From an uncultured Croceitalea sp. (GTDB lineage Bacteria > Bacteroidota > Bacteroidia > Flavobacteriales > Flavobacteriaceae), in assembly GCA_947499565.1 (NCBI GenBank), contig CANMOV010000001.1, forward strand, positions 124,001-188,000: a DNA stretch of 64,000 nt. Direction: 5' to 3'. Of this stretch, positions 55,517-63,840 are shown piece after piece. How positions within the stretch are numbered: position 1 is the stretch's first letter; each line of letters opens with the position of its first letter. Both the position numbers and the translations under genes were made by a program. A model generated the notes under the pieces. The model saw nothing but the letters and a program-made list of their open reading frames with translations, searched no databases and had not been told where the DNA came from.

Positions 55517-56239
55517 TTATTCAGTACATGGTATCTCTTTAAGATTAATAGTAGGACCTTTGTCATTTACTCCAAAAACTAAATTCCCACTACTATCAAC
55601 TGCCGTATCGTCCAATAGTAAAGCGTCTTTCCTTAAAATAAGGGTTTCATTCAAGAAAACTTCGGTATTAAAACGTTTTGAAAAATAACTACAGGCATTT
55701 TCTTGTAGATAACCCTCAAATTGCTCCCCATTACGTTTCCAATAAACATCACAACCCGGTTTAAGAAAAAAATCATCAATAGTCAACCCTTCAAATAGCA
55801 CTGGGTTTAGATGCGCATCTTTAAGTTTTTTAGGCTCTTTTGGAGTATAAATTGTTAATCGAATTGCTTGTTCAATACTGTCTATTTGGAAAGCGTAAAT
55901 ACGTTGTCTGTAGATATTATTTAGATCATAATGTTGAGATTGTTGCGCGTAGATTTCTCTTCCTTCAATAAAATTTAACTCCACTGGAAAAAAAATATGA
56001 TGAGTTTGTCTGTGCCTTTTTTCTATAGGAAAACTGTCTACAGCTTCTTTATATACTTGTTGATGGTTGTCATATTCTCCAGGAAACCAATTTAGTAGTT
56101 TATCTAAATCCTGTTCCAATTTATTAGTTGATTTCTGATTTTGCACGAACTGTGGTGATTTTTCAGTTTTTTCGCGACAACTGCTGTTACATGTAAAAAT
56201 GAAAACAAAAACGAAAAGATATTTTAAGTTAGCCATCAT
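55517..56239 (-). CDS. CpcT/CpeT-like lipoprotein
   Basis: This 240-residue lipoprotein (lipobox NSSC near 20) carries the CpcT/CpeT pattern: LLNWFPGEYDNHQQ near 50, RHRQTHHIFFP, REIYAQQSQHYDLNNIYRQR (matching the family's LE.AY...PYR.R), and PGCDVYWKRNGEQFEG with a final Cys segment (ENACSY). In cyanobacteria this beta-barrel family attaches or chaperones phycobilins. Here it is membrane-anchored in a presumably non-photosynthetic host and may bind a bilin. It overlaps the MFS gene by 4 bp. Confidence 0.75.
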   Translation of the reverse strand: MMANLKYLFVFVFIFTCNSSCREKTEKSPQFVQNQKSTNKLEQDLDKLLNWFPGEYDNHQQVYKEAVDSFPIEKRHRQTHHIFFPVELNFIEGREIYAQQSQHYDLNNIYRQRIYAFQIDSIEQAIRLTIYTPKEPKKLKDAHLNPVLFEGLTIDDFFLKPGCDVYWKRNGEQFEGYLQENACSYFSKRFNTEVFLNETLILRKDALLLDDTAVDSSGNLVFGVNDKGPTINLKEIPCTE

Positions 56240-57492
56240 ACAATTTCTTTAACAGGTTGGATTTTTGGTATAAATACCATTACTATTAATGCGGATAGGA
56301 CATGTAAAAATGCTACTATTACAAATACAGGGGAATAAGAAATGGTGTCTACAAGCCAGCCAATAAGGGGAGTAAATAACATAGCTCCAAAGCTACCAGC
56401 GGAACCAGAAATCCCCCAAACTGATGCAGCGTCTTTTTTTGGGAATAGATCAATAGGCAATGTGAAAAGTGAAGCCTGTTTAAATTGTGTAGCAAAAAGC
56501 GCAAAACTTATAAGTGCGATTGCCCAGTACGCAGATTCTACATATAAACAGCCTAGTATGGGAATTACAAGTAATGCTCCAATCCATATTACTCGTTTTC
56601 TTGATGAATCTAAAGACACTTTTCTTCTTATTAAATGACTGCTATACCATCCGCCTACAAAACTCCCCAAATCAGCAAGAACAAAAGGTATCCAAGCAAA
56701 TAGGGCAATATCGGTTAGACTAAATCCTTTAGCATCCGTAAGCCACGATGGTAACCAGAATACAAAGAAGTAAAACACACCATCTGACACAAAACGTGAT
56801 AATGCTATACCCCAGACTTGTTTGTATTTAAAATAGCTTAACCACGGTGTTTTTTTAGATGTAACTACTTTTCTACCATCCTCTTGAATATGTGCTAATT
56901 CCTCCCTAGAAATCTTTGGATGTTTATCTGGTGAGTAGTAAATCCATTTCCATAAAATTAACCAGACAAACCCTAAAGCCCCAGTTATTACAAAAGCTAA
57001 TTTCCATCCAAATGCCAAAATCAACCAAGCCATTAGTGGAGGAGCAATAATGGCTCCCATTCCCGGTCCCATATTTAAGATACCTACAGCTTTGCTTTTT
57101 TCTCTCTTTGGAAACCATTCAGAAATTGCTTTCATGGCTGCAGGATAATTGCCAGCTTCACCAATACCTAATAAAAATCTAAATAGCCCAAGACTAGCCA
57201 TACTATTTCCAAAGGCATGTAGCATATTAGCTATGGACCACCATACAACAGCTAGGCTAAATCCTTTTTTTGTTCCTATTTTGTCAATGACTATACCGGA
57301 AGCTAATTGCATTATAGCATATGCTAATAAGAAAGCACTAACTATCCAACCATACTGTTCGTTAGAAAGACCTAGGTCTTCTTTTATGACCGGGGCAGCT
57401 ACAGATAATGCTTGTCTATCTATATAATTAATTGTGGTTGCTAAGAAAATGGTGCCAACAATGTACCATCTCAAGTTTTTTTTAAAAATCAT
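56236..57492 (-). CDS. MFS transporter, ACS/organic-anion type
   Basis: This 418-residue protein has 12 membrane helices and the ACS motifs NYIDRQALS and GEAGNYPAAMKA. It is a paralogue of the alginate-locus transporter at 5233. It is first gene of the operon with the CpcT-like, LolA-like and two MDR genes, so it probably imports an organic anion related to their substrate. No TTAA-N5-TTAA element precedes it. Confidence 0.85.
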   Translation of the reverse strand: MIFKKNLRWYIVGTIFLATTINYIDRQALSVAAPVIKEDLGLSNEQYGWIVSAFLLAYAIMQLASGIVIDKIGTKKGFSLAVVWWSIANMLHAFGNSMASLGLFRFLLGIGEAGNYPAAMKAISEWFPKREKSKAVGILNMGPGMGAIIAPPLMAWLILAFGWKLAFVITGALGFVWLILWKWIYYSPDKHPKISREELAHIQEDGRKVVTSKKTPWLSYFKYKQVWGIALSRFVSDGVFYFFVFWLPSWLTDAKGFSLTDIALFAWIPFVLADLGSFVGGWYSSHLIRRKVSLDSSRKRVIWIGALLVIPILGCLYVESAYWAIALISFALFATQFKQASLFTLPIDLFPKKDAASVWGISGSAGSFGAMLFTPLIGWLVDTISYSPVFVIVAFLHVLSALIVMVFIPKIQPVKEIV

Positions 57493-57583
57493 TTAGTCTT
57501 TTCTAAAGAACTATAAATAATAGCAATGCTTTATCGCTCATAGAACGTGTGTTAAAAAGGATTTAATTACCCTTAAATCACAT

Positions 57584-58144
57584 TTACTTTTTTATGTACT
57601 CATACATTTGTATGCGCACCCCATTTGGATCTAGTACAGCTAATGTCATAGATTTACCAGTGGCAGATGGGGTTAATGGAGCGACTATAGGTATATTATT
57701 GGCTTGCATCATCTTTTCAATCTTTTTTAGATTCTTTACGGAAAATGCCACCATGAGCTCACTAGCTATAGGTGCTCTTGCTCCCATTTGTTTTAATTGA
57801 GTTTCCGCTGCCTCAGGAATTTCAATTAAGTTAATGCCCATGATTATGTTTTCTTTAGAAAATGTAGCAGGTACAAGTGCCACGTATGTTAATGATTTTT
57901 GGCCAGTAACACCAAAATTCGCAAGACCTCCAGGCGTATCTATTTGAATACGTTTACGCTCTTTAAAACCTAAAAAATCTTCATAAAACTTTATGCTGGC
58001 TTTCAAGTCTTTAGTTACAAAAGCCATACCCGAAACCGTAGCATTAATATCTTCATCTGTAATTTTTGACACCTCTGATTGTGCATTTAATTGAGAGATA
58101 CTAAGTAAGTTCGCAAGTATTATTATTGTGAATACTTTTTTCAT
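57584..58144 (-). CDS. Exported single-domain VOC protein
   Basis: This 186-residue protein starts at the ATG at 58144, where a signal peptide begins (MKKVFTIIILANLL, cleavage near LNAQ). The frame is open to 58201, but those residues do not suit a signal. One VOC unit runs from about 28 to 185 (GMAFVTKDLKASIKFYEDFLGF to VLDPNGVRIQMYEY). The first metal-ligand position is not His, so it may bind a ligand rather than catalyse. It sits between the MFS operon and the TonB-receptor gene. Confidence 0.74.
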   Translation of the reverse strand: MKKVFTIIILANLLSISQLNAQSEVSKITDEDINATVSGMAFVTKDLKASIKFYEDFLGFKERKRIQIDTPGGLANFGVTGQKSLTYVALVPATFSKENIIMGINLIEIPEAAETQLKQMGARAPIASELMVAFSVKNLKKIEKMMQANNIPIVAPLTPSATGKSMTLAVLDPNGVRIQMYEYIKK

Positions 58145-58265
58145 TGTACGGCATATATTGGTTAATCTAATTTTAATTCTGCAAAGCGCCCTTAAATCCA
58201 TTTCTTATTGATGAATAAATTCGTTTTTATATTCTTTTAGCTAAATAGGAAGTCTTAATTAACAA

Positions 58266-58292
58266 AAAAGCACCACTTTACGTGGTGCTTTT
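58266..58292 (-). terminator. Rho-independent terminator after the TonB-receptor gene
   Basis: A perfect 11-bp stem (AAAAGCACCAC with GTGGTGCTTTT) closes a 5-nt loop. On the minus strand the stem is followed by a T-rich run. It lies 30 bp after the receptor stop codon. Confidence 0.85.
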
Positions 58293-58322
58293 ATTGATTA
58301 AACTAACTCAAACTTTAAATAA

Positions 58323-60971
58323 TTAAAATTGATATCCTACGGTAAATAATACTCTTTTCGGATTTTGAAAAACTGCAGATGATATTCTACCTGCTCTTGT
58401 TGGGTTGTTTTGTAGCTCTACTAAACCGGCATCAGTATTTTGACCACCTACAACAAGTTGTCTAGCATTTGCTCCATCAAACAAATTCTTAATACGCATA
58501 CTAAACCTTAGTTGATTTGAACCTAAAGGAAAAGTATAGTAGGCTCCAAAGTTATACTCTGATATGGTTGGTAACTCATAAAGATTTAAAGCATCAGCAT
58601 ATCCACCTGAATACGTGAAACCTCCAAAATCTGCACCCCATCTAGAGGCATTGTACCCAATATTTATGTTGTAAATTGTTGGAGGTCTGTTCTGTGCTTT
58701 CAATCCTTCAAGATTAATACCTGCTTCATCTCCTGATCCTACTAAATTAAGACCAAAAAGATCACCGCTTTGATCAACTCCGCTACCTACTGGAACAAAG
58801 AATTCTTCATATTCAGAATTTTGAAGCGTTAAAGAACCTCTAACTAATAGACCTCTTATTGCTTTTGGGGTGTATACTGCGGCGAATTCACCACCAAATA
58901 TTTTGTTTGAACCAGCTGGTCTTTCAACAAATTCTCCAAGACCACCGTCAAATATTGTAGCAGTTCTATTGTCGATTTTAGTATTAAATATTGTAAAATC
59001 TAGCGTTAAATCCCCCAGTCCTGCTCTATAGCCCACTTCAAAGTTATTTACAACTTCGTTGTCATCTGGCAGTTCTGTTGTCAAATTAATAGAACCTGGT
59101 AAGGAAAATGCGCGAACATAATTAGCATAAATAGCTGAAGATTCTCCTAATAAATAGTTGGCACCAATGGAATAGGAAAGATCATTAAACTTCAATTCAT
59201 TTTCCTCAAATGTTGCTGGATTAAAATCCACACCTGTATCGCGTATTTCTTCAGGGTCGTTGTTAAATCTATGCTTTAACCAGTCATAACGAAACGCAAG
59301 GTTTAAACTAAGCTTTTCATTAAATACCATTTCATCACCAATAAAGAGCCCAGTACTTGTCTCTTGTCTGTTAGACGACGTATTAGATATGTATGAAGTT
59401 GCTGGTGGCTGTGGAAACCCAAAGGAACCTGTACTGAACCCAAATGAATTTCCAACTGTTGGATTCCTGAAATCTACACTGGAACCATAAATAAAGTTAA
59501 CGCCCAAACGATCTCTGTTGGCATTACTAAAATAAAGACCTCCACTTATATTATGCTCAGCCGTGGCACCTTTTATTTGCTTAGAAATTCTATGCTCAGT
59601 AATCCAAGTTCTATTCTGATTGTTCGCTTCTCCGTTAAACCTGCTAACTGTTGAATTTACATCATAAAAGGTAGAGAAATTAAACTCATTGATATCATTG
59701 TATCTAAAATCATTATACCTAACTCTTTCATTCCAGAACCAACCATTACCTAAATCAAAATTCAAATCTATTCCTACGCTGGCACCTTGAGTTTTTTCTC
59801 TATTTCTTCCGGGTCTATCGGTTAAGGTATTACCACTTGCATCTGTTGCAAGTGCTGTATTGAAAAACCCTTGTCTAACATTTAGTTGACCAAACGCTGT
59901 AGTTAGATTACTTGCATCATTAAAAAAGGCATTTGCAGGATGCCATCCATCAAGAATTCTTTCGTTTTCTAAATCCCAGGGCGCATCGGTGATGTTTTGG
60001 AACTGATTGTTGAAAGCACTTGCATAAAGTCGTATTGATGAAGTTTCTGATAATAGATAGTCAAAATTTGCTCTTACTTGTGCTCCTCTATCCTTTGCAA
60101 ACTGCTCCTTAACTCCAGAATCTTCTAAAACATAGCCACCAATATTATAGCGTAATTTATCGCTTATGGGCCCGTTAAAGTTCATATCAACTCTATAATC
60201 AACTTCATCTTCGAACTGATGTCCTGCCCTTGAATTATTGCTATATTTTGTCATGGAAAAAGAGCCATGATGCTCTGTTCCACCTGTTTTTGAAATAATA
60301 TTAATTGCACCTGCAGCAGAAGCTCTACCAAAAAGGGTAGCGGCTGCACCTCTTACGACCTCTATATTTTGAACATTCTGATCAATACCATAGAATTCTT
60401 GGGTTCCTCCAGACTGCACGGCAATACCAGATACAGGCAAACCATCAATTAAAGTTGTCGTATAAATTGAACCTCCAGGAAAGCCCCGTATATTAAAGCC
60501 ACCTTTTCTACCTTGCGTTTCATCAATGATAACACCTGGAGTATTTTGGATAGCTTCTGTAAATGATTCTGCTTTTAAAGTAGCTAATTCTTCGGTTCCA
60601 ATACTGTTAATAGCTGTAGTAGCCTGCAGTTTTCGAACTGGCTTTCTAGTTGATGAAACTACAACTTCGTCTAATAAACTAACATTTTCTTTTAATTGTG
60701 CATTTACCACATTACCAGTTACCGAGATTCTTTGAGTTTGATAGCCGATGTAAGAGAAAATAAGCACGTCGCCAGTTGAAGCAGAAATGCTATAATTACC
60801 ATCATCATCTGAAGTGGTACCAGTATTAGTGCCCTGAACCTGAATTGTGGCTCCTAAGATTCCAATGCCGTCTTCATCTGTCACCTTACCAGTTACAGTG
60901 TTTTGAGCAAAAACTCCTGTTGTACAGCACAAAAAGCTGACTAAACAGATAAAATTTAAGATTTTTTTCAT
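58323..60971 (-). CDS. TonB-dependent receptor without a SusD partner
   Basis: This 882-residue protein has a signal peptide (cleavage near VFAQ), a carboxypeptidase-D-like regulatory domain at about 24-105 (TGKVTDEDGIGILGATIQV), a plug at about 115-230 (SFTEAIQNTPGVIIDE, VEVVRGAAATLFGRASAAGAIN) and a beta-barrel ending in the usual aromatic VLFTVGYQF. No susD gene is adjacent, so it is more like receptors for siderophores, cobalamin or other small ligands. It is divergent from the DUF1838-like gene, with two paired operators between. In this island it may import a tetrapyrrole-type ligand (inference). Confidence 0.88.
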   Translation of the reverse strand: MKKILNFICLVSFLCCTTGVFAQNTVTGKVTDEDGIGILGATIQVQGTNTGTTSDDDGNYSISASTGDVLIFSYIGYQTQRISVTGNVVNAQLKENVSLLDEVVVSSTRKPVRKLQATTAINSIGTEELATLKAESFTEAIQNTPGVIIDETQGRKGGFNIRGFPGGSIYTTTLIDGLPVSGIAVQSGGTQEFYGIDQNVQNIEVVRGAAATLFGRASAAGAINIISKTGGTEHHGSFSMTKYSNNSRAGHQFEDEVDYRVDMNFNGPISDKLRYNIGGYVLEDSGVKEQFAKDRGAQVRANFDYLLSETSSIRLYASAFNNQFQNITDAPWDLENERILDGWHPANAFFNDASNLTTAFGQLNVRQGFFNTALATDASGNTLTDRPGRNREKTQGASVGIDLNFDLGNGWFWNERVRYNDFRYNDINEFNFSTFYDVNSTVSRFNGEANNQNRTWITEHRISKQIKGATAEHNISGGLYFSNANRDRLGVNFIYGSSVDFRNPTVGNSFGFSTGSFGFPQPPATSYISNTSSNRQETSTGLFIGDEMVFNEKLSLNLAFRYDWLKHRFNNDPEEIRDTGVDFNPATFEENELKFNDLSYSIGANYLLGESSAIYANYVRAFSLPGSINLTTELPDDNEVVNNFEVGYRAGLGDLTLDFTIFNTKIDNRTATIFDGGLGEFVERPAGSNKIFGGEFAAVYTPKAIRGLLVRGSLTLQNSEYEEFFVPVGSGVDQSGDLFGLNLVGSGDEAGINLEGLKAQNRPPTIYNINIGYNASRWGADFGGFTYSGGYADALNLYELPTISEYNFGAYYTFPLGSNQLRFSMRIKNLFDGANARQLVVGGQNTDAGLVELQNNPTRAGRISSAVFQNPKRVLFTVGYQF

Positions 60972-61091
60972 TTTTCTAAGTTTTAGTCCTTGGTTTTTTT
61001 ATTAGTTAAATTCAATTTAAAATATTGAAAATCAATTATTTAAATATTTTTTAATTTGATTTTGTCAATATATACTCATCGAATATAATGA

Positions 61092-61120
61092 TTAATTATG
61101 TTAATCGTTAACTAAATTAA
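61092..61120. promoter_or_regulatory. Candidate MarR operator C (exact tandem pair of 13-mers)
   Basis: TTAATTATGTTAA (61092-61104) and TTAACTAAATTAA (61108-61120) both match TTAA-N5-TTAA and are 16 bp apart, the same geometry as operator B. They lie 121 bp upstream of the TonB-receptor start. Confidence 0.66.
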
Positions 61121-61278
61121 CTATTTTTTTAATAAAATTTAATACTTAAGTTTTGGAAATATTGAATACCTGCTCAAATGAAGCAAAAAATGCATATTTC
61201 TTAACTAGCATTCTTCAATTAAGAAAGGTGTTCTATAAAAAGAGTTTTTTAATACATAATTCTCAATGTAATTACTAA

Positions 61279-61307
61279 TAAACATTATTAACTATTAACT
61301 AAGTTAA
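61279..61307. promoter_or_regulatory. Candidate MarR operator D (paired 13-mers)
   Basis: TTAACTAAGTTAA (61295-61307) is a palindrome around its central base. TAAACATTATTAA (61279-61291), 16 bp upstream, has one mismatch to TTAA-N5-TTAA. The pair ends 7 bp before a possible -7 box (61315-61321) in front of the DUF1838-like lipoprotein gene. Confidence 0.63.
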
Positions 61308-61371
61308 CTTTTAGTATTTTGCAATGGAATTGGCACTAAATAATTACCTGGATTACTATAAAAACATAAAT

Positions 61372-62268
61372 ATGAAATTGATGAAAACAAAATTTTTAAT
61401 AGGAATACTTTTAATTACGGCTCTTATAAGTTGTAAAAAACAAATGAATACTGGTCCTGAAGACGGGACAAACACAACTATGGAAATTGCTGTTCATCCA
61501 TGGGCTGAAAAAGCCTCTTACCAAGCTGCTCCAGATGTTTTAAAAAATTGGGTAGATGCGCGTGCGGGTACAGGCGAGCCTGTGCATTGGGTTGCAGATG
61601 GTGCGGTTTATGAATATCCTTCGGGAAAAAAACTTTTTGGAATGATTGGTTTTGATAGCTCTACTATTATTTGGCCTGATGAAGCTGATGGAAAAGTTAT
61701 CCATTTAACACGTAAAACATTTGCCTATACAGATCCAGTAACTGGAGAAGTAATAACAGATTATAATGGTCAAGAGGTAAAGCCTATAGCGTACCCTTAC
61801 CAAATGATTACTTATAGGTTAGAAAATGATAGAATTTATGGTGATGTAGAGCAAGGAGTTGGCGAGCGTGTTCAAATTATTAAATCTGAGGATGGTATTC
61901 CATATCGTAAAATGGGTAGCGGTTATATATACAATGCCCAAGTGTATTTAGATTTCCCCCTTCCCACAGGAAAGCAATATCAAGCATGGGAAAACTATGA
62001 TTTTTTTATTCAACCAGAGGGTAGTGTAGATGAACCACATCAAATGGCATGGCAACGCTATGGTTCTTTACCACCATGGGCGGGTATGCCAGATACTAAG
62101 GCTATTATTCAATTACATTCGTGGCGTGTTGAAAGTCATGAAGAGTTTCCTGAAAAATTGTTGTCCTGGGCAAAGGAGAATAAACCTAAATGGCTAAATC
62201 CACCAAAAGATGTGGCGGAGGTGAGGGCCCTGCAGAATGGAGAAGCCGGTGATGGTTGGGGAAGATAA
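61372..62268 (+). CDS. DUF1838-like secreted lipoprotein
   Basis: From the ATG at 61372 the 298-residue product has a good lipoprotein signal (lipobox LISC). The longer frame from 61324 would add a non-signal extension lying over the likely promoter. The body is beta-rich with repeated sugar- or lipocalin-like strands (VHWVADGAVYEYPSGKKLF, YPYQMITYRLENDRIYG, PHQMAWQRYGSLPPWAGMPD) and matches my memory of DUF1838, a family without known function. It is transcribed alone, divergent from the TonB receptor, and followed by a strong terminator. Confidence 0.65.
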   Translation: MKLMKTKFLIGILLITALISCKKQMNTGPEDGTNTTMEIAVHPWAEKASYQAAPDVLKNWVDARAGTGEPVHWVADGAVYEYPSGKKLFGMIGFDSSTIIWPDEADGKVIHLTRKTFAYTDPVTGEVITDYNGQEVKPIAYPYQMITYRLENDRIYGDVEQGVGERVQIIKSEDGIPYRKMGSGYIYNAQVYLDFPLPTGKQYQAWENYDFFIQPEGSVDEPHQMAWQRYGSLPPWAGMPDTKAIIQLHSWRVESHEEFPEKLLSWAKENKPKWLNPPKDVAEVRALQNGEAGDGWGR

Positions 62269-62276
62269 AATAAATA

Positions 62277-62304
62277 AAAAAAGGGGCTATAATGCCCCTT
62301 TTTT
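62277..62304. terminator. Bidirectional terminator
   Basis: An 11-bp stem (six A plus GGGGC pairing with GCCCC plus six T) closes a 6-nt loop. It is flanked by A- and T-runs, so it works in both directions. It separates the DUF1838-like gene from the convergent cytochrome c gene. Confidence 0.88.
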
Positions 62305-62328
62305 ATAATTTGAATACCGAATATTAGT

Positions 62329-62763
62329 TTATTTAGTCTCCTCCTTTAAATATTCGATGAGAACATCCTGTTGCTCTTTATTTTTAATGCCAATAAAAGC
62401 CATAATAGTGCCAGGAACATAGTCTGTTGGTTTTTCTAACCACGCTCTAATATGATCTTCGTTCCAAACAATGTCAGATTTTTTAAGTGCTTCTGAATAA
62501 GCAAAACCTTCTAATGAGGCTGCTTTTCTTCCAAAAATGCCATGTAAGTTTGGACCAACTTTATTGGGTTCACCTTTCTTTAGATTATGGCAGGCAGCAC
62601 ATTGTATAAATGCTTTAGCTCCTGGAGATAGTTTTGCTATAGGCTTTTTTTGGCTTGTCTCCGTCTTAGGTCTTTTAACCAGAGACTCTTCTTTCTTCTC
62701 AGCTTTGCTTCCGCAAGATGCCATAGCGAATGCTAATGCCGAGGTAAAAATTATTTTTTTCAT
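62329..62763 (-). CDS. Class I cytochrome c lipoprotein
   Basis: This 144-residue lipoprotein (lipobox MASC near 17) has one heme site, Cys55-x-x-Cys58-His59 (CAACHN). A GPNLHGIFGRKA segment is typical of mitochondrial-type cytochromes c, and the axial ligand Met121 lies in PGTIMAF. It lies last in a minus-strand unit with a CpcT-like gene and a flavin amine-oxidase-like gene, which suggests it accepts electrons from the flavoenzyme in the periplasm. Confidence 0.88.
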   Translation of the reverse strand: MKKIIFTSALAFAMASCGSKAEKKEESLVKRPKTETSQKKPIAKLSPGAKAFIQCAACHNLKKGEPNKVGPNLHGIFGRKAASLEGFAYSEALKKSDIVWNEDHIRAWLEKPTDYVPGTIMAFIGIKNKEQQDVLIEYLKEETK

Positions 62764-62794
62764 GTACTACTATTTATTCAATCCTTCTTAATTA

Positions 62795-63811
62795 CTATTT
62801 ACTTTCTACTTTTTCACATACGCATGACGCCCATCCCATCTGAAACCCTGCTTTATCTGGATCAGGTTGTGCGAATGCCAAGGCTACTGAAGCACGTTGC
62901 CCTTTTTCTATTAGGCGAACCATAAAAAAGTCTGAACCTTCTTTGTAAAATGGATACTGTTTTTCTCGTAACTGGACTTTATATGTTTTGCCATCAACAG
63001 GATTCTCAAAAAAACGAGAACCACCTTGGTCATGAATCAGAATATCATTGTAGCGTTTGTCTTTTTCGCTTGGTAAGTAATACGCTTTTTCGTGAAAAGC
63101 AATATCACAACTGTACCAATCTACTTTTCGCATTTTATGTGGAATGTCATTTGGATGCCCTTTATAAAAGGAATTATCCTTAACCAAGTAGGTCTGGTCA
63201 ACCCGCCAATATTGATTCTCCGAAATAATCATATCATGCACCGAATATCGTTTTAAGTCACCTTCACCAAACTGACACGATTTGTCTTTCATACTGCCAT
63301 GGTACTGTTCACCAATCCTTTTGAAAAAGACGTTACATCCATCCAAGCCAAAGAGGCTTTCTTTTTTTAAACCATCAAAAACTTTTGGTGTAGCATAGGT
63401 CCCCAAATATTTTTTAGAATCCCTTAAAAAATAAAGCTCCATTTCAATAGTTTCTTTGGGAGCGTTACTTTTAAAATTAACTATTCTTTGTCGCCCAACT
63501 TTGGTGGAATCACCTCCTGTGTACTCTTCAATATAAAAAACATATTCACCAATTTCAGGTGCATTTATGCGGGTATGAATTACATGAATGCGCTCATGCT
63601 TTTCCTCTTCTTTTCCAGGCCATCCACCACGACCTTCATACCAGTTTTGAGAATCGTTATCAAATTCGCCTTCAAACCACTTTGAAAGCAGTAAAAGATC
63701 TCTAACATTAGGGTCACTAGATTGCGCTATGCCATTAAAACTTCCAAGAAATATTACTAGAATGGCCAGAAAGCCGGTATTCAAGTTTGAGTTCATTTTA
63801 AATTTTTTCAT
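62795..63811 (-). CDS. CpcT/CpeT-like exported protein with C-terminal extension
   Basis: This 338-residue protein has a signal peptide (cleavage near GIAQS; starts at 63811 or the Met at 63796). The CpcT/CpeT domain at about 38-215 has LSKWFEGEFDNDSQ, ERIHVIHTRI, EEYTGGDSTKVGRQR and LDGCNVFFKRIGEQYHG plus a late Cys (KSCQF). An extra domain from about 225 (IHDQGG, YKVQLREKQYPF, PDPDKAGF) is shared with the lipoprotein at 41271. Bilin or related tetrapyrrole binding is inferred from the family. It lies between genes for a flavoenzyme and a cytochrome c. Confidence 0.75.
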   Translation of the reverse strand: MKKFKMNSNLNTGFLAILVIFLGSFNGIAQSSDPNVRDLLLLSKWFEGEFDNDSQNWYEGRGGWPGKEEEKHERIHVIHTRINAPEIGEYVFYIEEYTGGDSTKVGRQRIVNFKSNAPKETIEMELYFLRDSKKYLGTYATPKVFDGLKKESLFGLDGCNVFFKRIGEQYHGSMKDKSCQFGEGDLKRYSVHDMIISENQYWRVDQTYLVKDNSFYKGHPNDIPHKMRKVDWYSCDIAFHEKAYYLPSEKDKRYNDILIHDQGGSRFFENPVDGKTYKVQLREKQYPFYKEGSDFFMVRLIEKGQRASVALAFAQPDPDKAGFQMGWASCVCEKVESK

Positions 63812-63840
63812 GTATTTCCGTTAAATAAAGCGATTCTTTT

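Larger units (their letters stand above)
60972..61371. other. 400-bp divergent control region between TonB receptor and DUF1838-like lipoprotein
   Basis: This strongly AT-rich stretch contains no gene. It has two paired operator elements (61092-61120 and 61279-61307) and, at 61315-61321, TATTTTG, a near match to a -7 box. That box lies inside the upstream extension of the lipoprotein reading frame, which supports the later start at 61372. The long spacer between the two pairs is otherwise featureless. Confidence 0.6.

Noticed and set aside
58162-58175. A further TTAA-type operator upstream of the exported VOC gene
   Set aside because: Reads TTAATCTAATTTTA, which breaks the TTAA-N5-TTAA spacing and has no 16-bp partner.
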